This document shows, in pieces, positions 8,225 through 16,279 of a stretch of DNA of 18,683 nt. A model generated the notes under the pieces. It did no database searches and was not told the DNA's origin. It was given only the letters and a program-made list of their open reading frames with translations. Numbering within the stretch: the stretch's first letter is position 1; each line of letters opens with the position of its first letter. The position numbers and the translations under genes are program-made. Source of the stretch: Phocaeicola plebeius (lineage in GTDB: Bacteria; Bacteroidota; Bacteroidia; Bacteroidales; Bacteroidaceae). Location of the stretch: NCBI GenBank assembly GCA_004558305.1, contig SFDG01000078.1:1-18683 (forward strand), read 5' to 3'.

Positions 8225-8423
8225 TTATCTTATTACACACATATATTTGGAGGGGACAGTAGCATACAGGTAGGCTGCCAGTAGGAATCAAAGGATTTTA
8301 TAGTATTGTAATACAATCTATTACAAATATTATTCCGATAAATCCAAGTAGATACAAAAAATGTTTCATGCGAATGCATGCTAAAAAAACCGTGACATTC
8401 GATGGTAATTTCAAAACAATTGC

Positions 8424-8431
8424 TATCTTTG
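8424..8431 (+). promoter_or_regulatory. -7 promoter box before the DUF6377 remnant
   Basis: TATCTTTG matches TAnnTTTG, ending 27 bases before the ATG at 8459. It is retained although the gene it serves is gutted, so the remnant and the downstream HTCS remnant may still be transcribed. The stretch 8228-8423 is AT-rich and shows no gene. Confidence 0.55.
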
Positions 8432-8458
8432 CCAGCGACACACAATGACCTGAATGAT

Positions 8459-9049
8459 ATGAGACAACCTTTGTTAATAGGAATCTTTCTGGGATGCGTC
8501 TTCTGCTTTCTGGACGCCCACGCCCGGCACCCGGTCTTCGCCGAACTGGAGCGGGTATTGGGACGGCGTGCTGTCTTCACCCGGCAGAAAGAAGCACGCA
8601 TTGACAGCCTGAAACGGCAGTTCCATCCGGACATGGACCTGCGCGACCGTTTCCGCTGGTGTCAGTCCATCTATGAGGAATACCATACCTATCGGTTCGA
8701 CTCCGCCATGCACTACGTCAAGCAGGAAACGGAACTAGCCGAAGCCTTGAACGACACTGACCTGCAGAACCTCTGCCGCATCCATCGCTCTGTACTGCTG
8801 GCCACTGCCGGCTACTTCAGCGAATCCGTCCAGAACTTGCAAGCCATCTCCTCCGCCACCCTCCTGCTGGAACGGCGGGTGGACTACTACACGGCGTATG
8901 AATGGGCCTACAGCATGTGGGCGGAATACTCCGACGACCAGGTCTATGCCCCCACGTACTACCGACAGGATTACCGCAGCGCCGTCAAGAACCGGGCCCG
9001 ACAAAAAGAAGATTTCGAGAAACAAGTGGAAGAATTATGTACTATGTAA
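8459..9049 (+). pseudogene. DUF6377-type regulator with internal deletion (196 codons left)
   Basis: Begins with a signal peptide (PLLIGIFLGCVFCFLDAHA) followed by the alpha-helical, TPR-like N-terminal region of Bacteroidales DUF6377 proteins (RIDSLKRQF, IYEEYHTYRFDSAMHYVKQE, LLATAGYFSESVQNL). After YAPTYYRQD, where the family normally continues for several hundred residues, it jumps in frame to YRSAVKNRARQKEDFEKQV. That resembles the extreme C terminus of the family, after its DNA-binding-like segment. The rest of the TPR region, the transmembrane helix, the coiled coil and the putative HTH are absent. Full-length members are roughly 550 residues and are thought to be membrane-bound regulators. 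The ATG at 8459 is preferred to 8402 because it directly precedes the signal peptide and lies beyond the -7 box. The short product could still be made and exported. The HTCS starts 13 bases downstream. Confidence 0.65.
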
Positions 9050-9062
9050 ACCTATCCTATCT

Positions 9063-11325
9063 ATGAGACACTACTCTACCCTATCGTTCCGCCTCCCCGT
9101 CCTGATGACGGTACTGCTGGCCCTCCTCTGCCTTTCGTGCAATCGGAGCGAGAAGCAGTGGCACATCGGCGTTTCACAATGCAGCGAGGACATCTGGCGC
9201 AACAAGCAGAACCGCGAGCTGACCATCGGCGGCTATGCCAACAACAACGTGTATCTCGGCTGAAGACAACGACCAGAGGCAGATAGAACAGGTGCGCCAT
9301 TTCATCGAAGAAAAGGTGGACCTGCTCATCGTGGCTCCCAACCAGGCCTCCACCCTCTCCGCCGTCGTCGATGAGGCCTACGACCGGGGCATCCCCGTCA
9401 TCCTCTTCGACCGGAAGACCAACAGCGACAAATACACTGCCTACATGGGAGCCGACAACTACGAAATCGGGCACACCATGGGACACCTCATCGCCGAACA
9501 GATGGAGCGGAAGGGGACCTTGGTGGAGATTACAGGACTGAAGGGGTCTTCGCCCGCCATTGAGCGCCACCGAGGCTTTCTGGAGGCACTGGCCGACTAT
9601 CCCGACATCCAACTGGTCTCCTCCGAACTGGGCGACTGGACGGAGCTGAGCGGGCGGGCGGCCATGGAGGAGATCCTGCGGCTGCATCCCGACCTGGACA
9701 TCGACTGCCTGTTCGGACACAACGACCGACTGGCCATGGGCGCCCGGCAGGTGGCGATGGAACACGGGCAACAGGACATCCGCTACTACGGGGTGGACGC
9801 ACTGCCCACGCCCGGCGGCGGCATCGACCTTGTGCTGGACGGTATCCTGCAGGCCACCTATATCTATCCCACCCAAGGCCTGGAGCTGACGCAACTGGCA
9901 CTCCGCATCCTGAACGGGCAACCCTTTGAGCGCAACAACCTGCTGCACTCGGCAGTGGTCGATATCCGCAACGCAGAACTGCTGAAGATGCAGTACCGCG
10001 AGCAGCAGCGGGTGAGCGGGGAGCTGGAAACGGTCCATCGCAAACTGGACACCTACTTCTCGCAGGTAAACGTACAGCGGAAGGTCATCACCTTCTTCCT
10101 CCTGCTGGTCGTGCTCATCATGGCTCTGTCGGTCATCGCCTTCCGGGCCTACGTGACCAAGTCGCGCCTCAACGAGGAGCTGCAGCAACTCAACGTAGAA
10201 CAACAGCAGCTGAACCAGCAACTGGAGCAACGCAACGACGAACTGCAACAGCTGTACAAGCAGCTGGAGGACATGGCCGACGCCCGGTTAGTGTTCTTTA
10301 CGAACGTAGGCCATAAGCTGCGCACCCCCCTCACCCTCATCGCCGGTCCTGCCGAACAATTGGCGGCGGACAAGAGCCTGAAAGGTCCGCAGCGGCAGCT
10401 CGTGGAGATGATGCACCGCAACCTGGAACGGCTGAAGCAGCTGGTCGATGAGATACTGGACTTCCGGAAAATCGGTACGGAACAGCTCGGCGACCTGCCG
10501 GAAGAGCCTGCCGCCCCCGCATCGACCACCGCCGGAAGAATTGTCGAGGCAACGGACAAGCCGGACGGTGAGCTGCCTGAAGTGCTGGTGGTGGACGACA
10601 ATCCCGACGTGCGCCTGCTGGTCAAGACCCTATTGCAAGAACACCACCACGTGACCCTGGCCGCCGACGGCAAGGAAGGGCTGAAAGAAGCACGGCGGAT
10701 TGTCCCCGACCTGATTGTGAGTGATGTGATGATGCCCGTCATGGACGGACTGGAGATGTGCAGCGAAGTGAAGCGGGACCCTGTGACCTGTCACATCCCC
10801 GTGCTGATGCTCACCGCACGCACGCTGGAGGAACAACGGGTGGAGGGCTACGCCCATGGGGCGGACGCTTACATCACCAAGCCATTCACCGCCTCCGTAC
10901 TGACCGCCCGCATCGACAACCTGCTGGCCTCCCGGCGTACGCTGCGGCGGGTGTTCAGCAAAGGACTGACAGCGGAGAAGCCCGTTGCCGTTCCGGCCGC
11001 CGACGACCGCGACAGCAATTTTGTGGAACGCCTGCGCGGCATCATCCAGCAGCACCTGGCCGACGCGGACTTCAGCGTGGAGCGCATCGGCGAAGAAATC
11101 GGCATGAGCCGTGTACAGCTCTACCGGAAGACCAAGGCACTGACCGGCCTGTCGCCCGTGGAACTGTTGCGCAAGTCGCGTGTGGAGAAGGCCCGCCGAC
11201 TGTTGGAAACCACCGACAAGTCCATTTCCGAAATCGCCTACGACACAGGGTTCAGTGCTCCCTCCTACTTTGCCAAGTGCTTCAAGGACGAGTACGGCAA
11301 GAGTCCGGGCGAGTGGAGAAGCTGA
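9063..11325 (+). pseudogene. Fructan-type hybrid two-component sensor-regulator: frameshifted and lacking HATPase
   Basis: The N terminus has a hydrophobic export segment (LPVLMTVLLALLCLSC) and the start of a type-1 periplasmic sugar-binding domain (HIGVSQCSEDIWR). The frame stops at 9261-9263 and resumes one frame over from SAEDNDQRQIEQ; about 11 bases appear lost relative to the family pattern (any 3n+2 loss fits). The sensor then runs to about 10030, followed by a transmembrane helix (10084-10155), a glutamine-rich coiled coil and a HisKA with histidine at 10312-10314. The neighbouring conserved glutamate is lysine (GHKLRTP). At about 10473 FRKI joins directly to GTEQLGDLPEE, so the whole ATP-binding domain is missing in frame. 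The REC domain (acceptor aspartate 10723-10725, LTA, TKPF) and an AraC-type DNA-binding domain (to 11320) are intact. The sensor type matches BT1754, the fructose sensor of the B. thetaiotaomicron fructan locus. Autophosphorylation should be impossible. Confidence 0.88.
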
Positions 11326-11337
11326 GTTCCGAAGTTC

Positions 11338-11385
11338 CTTATTCGTCCACGAAACGGGTATTTAGTGCGTTCGTGGACAAATAAG
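11338..11385. repeat. Inverted repeat after the HTCS remnant
   Basis: Arms at 11338-11353 and 11370-11385 (TTCGTGGACAAATAAG) pair at 15 of 16 positions around a 16-base loop, 12 bases after the HTCS stop. It is probably the HTCS terminator. There is no T-run after it, and the near-symmetric ends (CTTATT...AATAAG) would also allow a role for the opposite strand. Confidence 0.55.
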
Positions 11386-11460
11386 CACCGTCCCGCTTGG
11401 TGGTCAGCGAAAGAATCCGTTACTTTACAGCTTCATATCCAACCACTAACGGACAACAGT

Positions 11461-12901
11461 ATGAGCAACATTATCGGAAGAAAGCAAGAACAGGAGGAAC
11501 TGATGCGCCTCTACCACCTGCATCAGGCACAACTGGTCGCCGTCTATGGACGCCGGCGGGTGGGGAAAACCTTCCTCGTACGGGAAGTGTTCAAGAACCG
11601 TTTCGCCTTCTATCACACAGGGCTGTCGCCCGTCGAGCTGAAAGGGAAAAGCCTGCTGTCGGCCCAGCTACTGGCCTTCCACTCCAGCCTTGTCCTTTAC
11701 GGACTGGAGGCCACCACGCCTCCCTCGAACTGGCAGGAAGCCTTCGACCGCCTGCGTACGCTGCTGCTCCAAAAGGACACAGACGAACGACAAGTGGTCT
11801 TCATCGACGAAATGCCTTGGATGGACACCCAGCGTGCGGGCTTCATCACCGCCTTTGAGCATTTTTGGAACGGATGGGGAGCCGAACAAGACCAGCTGCT
11901 GTTGATTGTCTGCGGTTCGGCCACCTCGTGGATAAAGGACAACCTCATCAATTCGTATGGCGGACTGTACGACCGGGTGAACGCCGAACTGCAGCTATCG
12001 CCGTTCACCTTGTCGGAAACCGAACGACTGCTGACCCAACAGGGAGTCACCATGAGCCGGTACGACATCCTGCAACTGTACATGACCCTCGGCGGCATTC
12101 CCATGTACATCAGCTATGTGCGTCCGGGACTCAGTCTGGCACAGACCATCGACGAGCTGTTCTTCTCGAAGAAGGCCAAGCTGAAGATGGAATTCACCCG
12201 CTTGTTCAACTCCATCTTCAGCTCGCCGGAACGGTACAAGACCGTCGTCACCCTACTGGCCCGGCACCGGCAGGGATGCAGCCGGGAGGAAATCAGCCAA
12301 CAGACAGGCATCGAATCAGGGAAAGGACTGACCACCCTGCTCCGCACGTTGGAGGCCAGCGACTTCATCGAATGCTACCGCCCCTTCGGGAACAGCAAGC
12401 GCCAGCTGCTGTACCGGCTGACCGACCCGTTCTGCCTGTTCTACCTGGAACAGGTGGAGGGAAAGGGAAGAAGCCACACCTTCTGGCAGGACCACGAGAA
12501 CCTGCCCCAGCTGAACACCTGGCGGGGAAGAGCCTTCGAGAATGCCTGTCTGGTCCATCTGGAAGGAGTCAAGCGTGCGCTGGGCATCACAGGAGTCGCC
12601 TGCGAAGCCTCCGGATGGAACCTCCGGGGCACCGACGAGCACCCGGGCATGCAGATTGACCTCATCATCTCGCGGGAGGACCGGGTGGTCAACGTGTGCG
12701 AGATGAAGTTTGTCAACGCTCCCTTCAGCGTGAGCAACGACTACGAACAGACCCTGCGCACGCGGCTGAACTGGATCAGCGGACAAATGGGCAAGCGGCA
12801 GAACCGTACAGATGACCTTAGTGACCACCTACGGCCTCAAGCAGGGTATCCACAGTGGTGTCTTCCAGCGGGTCGTCACCCTGAACGACTTGTTCGGATG
12901 A
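11461..12901 (+). pseudogene. AAA ATPase with DUF234-type tail, one-base frameshift near the 3' end
   Basis: Starts at ATG 11461 (MSNIIGRKQEQEEL, the usual start of the family). A partial -7-like box TACTTTAC lies at 11421. Walker A is GRRRVGKT at residues 30-37 and Walker B VVFIDEMPW begins at 112. Next come sensor-like CGSATSWI, the winged-helix region (LYMTLGGIPMYISYV, YRLTDPFCLFYL) and a PD-(D/E)xK-like tail (MQIDLIISR...VCEMKF). At about 12803 the expected ending VQMTLVTTYGLKQG...VVTLNDLFG appears in the next frame, with its TGA at 12899-12901. From start to that stop is 1441 bases, one more than a multiple of three, so a single inserted base explains the break. The present frame instead runs on to 13047 with about 80 unrelated residues, crossing the susC promoter. 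The ATPase core could still fold. Family function is unknown. Confidence 0.82.
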
Positions 12902-13028
12902 GCCTGCTTCTGCCCATTTTCATCGTCCGTCTCCCTAAAATTCGTTCCATATCGGCAAGAAATGATACATCGAAACATTTTTTGCTGACACGGAACGTTT
13001 TTTTTCCACCTCACCGCCCCCTTCTCCC

Positions 13029-13036
13029 TACTTTTG
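13029..13036 (+). promoter_or_regulatory. -7 promoter box before susC
   Basis: TACTTTTG matches TAnnTTTG and would give a leader of about 65-70 bases before the SusC ATG. T-rich tracts upstream (12997-13004) may stand in for the -33 element. The AT-rich 12902-13028 is where an HTCS output domain would be expected to bind, but no clear operator repeat is visible. Confidence 0.6.
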
Positions 13037-13109
13037 CGGCAGATTAGTTATAACTAAAAAGAACCTTTTCTGAAAACCTAATTATTAACAAACAAAACAA
13101 CCTTTTCTT

Positions 13110-16100
13110 ATGGAAACAGTAAGAAGATTTTTGCTGAGCGCACTGCTGCTGATGGCTTACACCCTCGCAGCCGCACAAACCCTGGAAGTCAGCGGGACAG
13201 TGACCGACGCCAACGGCGAGGCCATTATCGGCGCTACCGTACAAGAAAAAGCCACCACGAACGGTACCATCACCGACTTCGACGGCAATTTCCAACTCAA
13301 CGCCACTAAAGGAGCCACCTTGGTCATCAGTTATGTGGGATATGTGACACAAGAAGTGACAGCTGGACCGAACCTGCGCATCGTCCTTCAGGAAGACACC
13401 CAAACACTGGGAGAAGTGGTGGTGACCGGCTATACCACCCAGCGCAAGGCCGACCTGACCGGTTCGGTGGCTGTGGTGCAACCCAAGGACCTGAAGACCT
13501 CGGCCGACACCGACCCGATGCGGGCCCTGCAGGGAAAAGTGGCCGGTATGACCGTAACCACCGACGGATCTCCCTCGGGAACGGGTACCGTACGCATCCG
13601 TGGTATCGGGTCGTTCAACGCTTCGCAGGATCCACTGTACATCATTGACGGTGTGCCTACGACTGCCTCGCTGAACTCGCTGAACATGAACGATATCGAA
13701 AGCATGCAGGTGCTGAAGGACGCCGCCTCGGCCTCCATCTACGGATCGCGCGCCGCCAACGGTGTCATCATCATCACTACTCGTAAAGGAAAGAAAGGCG
13801 ACAAGGTGAAAGTGGACTTCTCGGCCAACCTGACCGCCCAGTTCTATACCTCGCAGTCCACCATGGACCTCTGCAACACGGCGGAATATGCCACCGCCAT
13901 GGCACAGGCCGCCCTGAACGACGGACTGGACCCTGTCGCCTACGCCGGCAACTACGGACTGAATCTCCAGGCAGCCAGCGGTACGCCCATCCGGGCCTAC
14001 GACCCTGCCACCGGCTCGTACAAGGAATATACAGTAAACGGCCTCTACGGCGGCTACATCAACCAGAAGCAGACCATGCGCTACTCTGACACCGACTGGC
14101 TGAAAGCCATCTCGCGCACCGGCCTGCAGCAGAGCTATGACCTCTCGCTCTCCAACGCCACCGACAAGTATTCCGCCCTCTTCTCCGTGGGCTTCAAGAA
14201 CAATCAGGGCATCCTGAAGTACACCGACTTCAGCAACATCTCCGCCCGTCTGAACATGAGCTACAATGTCAACAAGATGGTCACCGTGGGCGAGAACCTG
14301 ACCGTGACCTATACCACCCAGGTGGACAGCCATCCGATGGAGAACGCCCTGAAGATGGCCCCCACCGTACCGCTCTACGAAGAAGACGGGACGACATTCA
14401 GCGGTCCCGTAGGGGGCATGAGCGACCGCCAGAACCCGCTTCGCGAACTGTATTACAACCGCAACAACCGCCTGAAGACCTGGCGCATGTTCGGCAACGC
14501 CTACATCGACATCAAGCCCCTCGAAGGACTGACGCTCCGTTCCAACTTCGGTATTGACCACACCTCGTCGTTCATCCACTCGGTGAACCAGACCTTCCAC
14601 TCGGACATCGTGAACAACAACGTGCCCAGTGTGACCCTCAGCCACGCCAACAGACTGGAATGGACATGGTCGAACACCGCCACCTACAACACCACCCTCT
14701 GGGACGAACACACCTTCAACTTCCTGGCCGGTATGGAACTCTTCCGCCAGAACAGTGTGGACTTCTCGGGCTATGCGGAGAACTTCGCCCTCGAAGACTA
14801 TGACTACATGTGGCCCGACGCCTCCACCGGCACCCGCCGCTCTACCGGCGTACAGGAAGGCTACGCCCTGGTATCGTTCTTCGGGAAAGTGGACTACAAC
14901 TGGAAAGACCTCGTACTGGCCTCGTTCACTATCCGTCGCGACGGCAGCTCCCGCTTCGGCCGTAACAACCGCTACGGTACCTTCCCGGCCATCACCCTCG
15001 GCTACCGCCTCTCGAAACACATCCAGGCCGACTGGATGGACGAATGGAAACTCCGCGGCTCGTGGGGAAAGACTGGTAACCAGGCCATCTCGAACGATGC
15101 CCGCTACGGCCTCTACATCGCTGACTACGGATCCGACCGCGTGACATCCACCGCCTACGACCTCCTGCTGCAAGGTTCGGGAACACTCCCATCGGGCTTC
15201 CGCACCTACCAGACCGCCAACAACAACCTGAAATGGGAATCGACCACGCAGTGGAACCTCGGTACAGACTTCAACCTCTTCGGCAACAGCCTCTACGGCA
15301 CCGTGGACTACTATATCAAGAAGGTGGATGACATGCTCATCAACCCGGCCTACCTCGCCGCATGGGGCGAAGGCGGCGCCTCGTGGGTGAACGGACCCAG
15401 CCTCCAGAACTGGGGCATGGAATACACCCTTGGCTACCGGAACAACCTGGGCGGAGTGGACTACGACATCAAGGGAAACCTTGACTTCTTCCGCAGCAAG
15501 GTGACCTACCTGCCCGAAACCACCACCGGTTCCTACCAGCACACCACGACCCAGAACCTCGTGGAAGCCAAAAAGCCGTACGGCTCGCGTGTGGGCTACA
15601 TCGTAGAAGGACTCTACCAGAACCAGGCGGAAGTGGACGCTTCCGGCCAGCCGGGTGCCCGTGTGGGCGGTCTGAAGTACGCCGACCTGGACCACAACGG
15701 CATCATCAACGCCGAAGACCAAGACTGGATTTACAACCCCGTGCCCAAGTTCTCCTACGGTCTGAACATCGCGCTCAGCTACAAGGATTTCGATTTCTCC
15801 ATGTTCTGGCAGGGCGTGTACGGACAGGATGTCTATAACGACCAGAAGTTCCAGACCGACTTCTGGAGCCTGACAGATGCCGGCTCAAACAAGGGCAACC
15901 GGCTGCTGAACGCCTGGACCACCGACAACACCTCGTCGGACATCCCGGCACTGACCACCAACAACGTGGGCGACGAAGGCCGCGTGTCAAGCTACTTCGT
16001 GGAAAGTGGCTCTTACCTGAAGCTCCGTACCCTGCAGATCGGCTACAACGTGCCGCAGAAGGCCGTCAGCAAGCTCAAGATGACCAGTGCCCGCTTCTAT

Positions 16101-16223
16101 GTATCGGGCAGCAACCTGCTCACCTTGAAGAGCAGCAGCTTGACCTGCTCTGACCCCGAGAACACCGCATGGGCCTATCCGCGCCCCATGTCGCTCTCCT
16201 TCGGCATGCAGTTAGGATTCTGA
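13110..16223 (+). CDS. susC: SusC-family TonB-dependent outer-membrane glycan transporter
   Basis: 1037 residues, normal for the family. A signal peptide (LLSALLLMAYTLAAAQ) is followed by a carboxypeptidase-D-like regulatory domain at about 24-95 (VSGTVTDANGEAIIGATV, GNFQLNA, VISYVGYVTQEV). The TonB-box region LGEVVVTGY sits at 100-108 and the plug has the SusC signatures RIRGIGSFNASQDPLYIIDGVP and LKDAASASIYGSRAANGVIIITT. A long beta-barrel follows and ends in SFGMQLGF, with a terminal aromatic as is usual for outer-membrane proteins. It imports oligosaccharides with its SusD partner, which starts 56 bases downstream, using TonB-transmitted energy. The fructan substrate is inferred only from the nearby fructan-type HTCS and GH32. 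No frameshift or gap is visible, in contrast to the genes just upstream. The symbol denotes the family, not starch specificity. Confidence 0.93.
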   Translation: METVRRFLLSALLLMAYTLAAAQTLEVSGTVTDANGEAIIGATVQEKATTNGTITDFDGNFQLNATKGATLVISYVGYVTQEVTAGPNLRIVLQEDTQTLGEVVVTGYTTQRKADLTGSVAVVQPKDLKTSADTDPMRALQGKVAGMTVTTDGSPSGTGTVRIRGIGSFNASQDPLYIIDGVPTTASLNSLNMNDIESMQVLKDAASASIYGSRAANGVIIITTRKGKKGDKVKVDFSANLTAQFYTSQSTMDLCNTAEYATAMAQAALNDGLDPVAYAGNYGLNLQAASGTPIRAYDPATGSYKEYTVNGLYGGYINQKQTMRYSDTDWLKAISRTGLQQSYDLSLSNATDKYSALFSVGFKNNQGILKYTDFSNISARLNMSYNVNKMVTVGENLTVTYTTQVDSHPMENALKMAPTVPLYEEDGTTFSGPVGGMSDRQNPLRELYYNRNNRLKTWRMFGNAYIDIKPLEGLTLRSNFGIDHTSSFIHSVNQTFHSDIVNNNVPSVTLSHANRLEWTWSNTATYNTTLWDEHTFNFLAGMELFRQNSVDFSGYAENFALEDYDYMWPDASTGTRRSTGVQEGYALVSFFGKVDYNWKDLVLASFTIRRDGSSRFGRNNRYGTFPAITLGYRLSKHIQADWMDEWKLRGSWGKTGNQAISNDARYGLYIADYGSDRVTSTAYDLLLQGSGTLPSGFRTYQTANNNLKWESTTQWNLGTDFNLFGNSLYGTVDYYIKKVDDMLINPAYLAAWGEGGASWVNGPSLQNWGMEYTLGYRNNLGGVDYDIKGNLDFFRSKVTYLPETTTGSYQHTTTQNLVEAKKPYGSRVGYIVEGLYQNQAEVDASGQPGARVGGLKYADLDHNGIINAEDQDWIYNPVPKFSYGLNIALSYKDFDFSMFWQGVYGQDVYNDQKFQTDFWSLTDAGSNKGNRLLNAWTTDNTSSDIPALTTNNVGDEGRVSSYFVESGSYLKLRTLQIGYNVPQKAVSKLKMTSARFYVSGSNLLTLKSSSLTCSDPENTAWAYPRPMSLSFGMQLGF

Positions 16224-16279
16224 TACCGACCCACAGACTTTGAACATCATATCATCATCGCATAAAAAACAAGAACATC

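Noticed and set aside
9063..12901. Long-read sequencing error as the sole explanation of the broken genes.
   Set aside because: The indels at 9255 and 12803 are not in homopolymers, and domain-sized in-frame deletions are not produced by base-calling errors. Misassembly remains possible and is noted in the findings.
12943..12997. CGTTCC (12943-12948) and GGAACG (12992-12997) as an HTCS operator upstream of susC.
   Set aside because: Six-base inverted pair 43 bases apart; AraC-type HTCS outputs usually bind direct repeats, and chance occurrence is likely.
13044..15722. Very long open frame on the minus strand opposite susC (and a similar one opposite susD, 16247-18064).
   Set aside because: It has no recognisable domains, a valine/histidine-rich composition typical of antisense frames in GC-rich coding DNA, and lies wholly within a convincing SusC gene.
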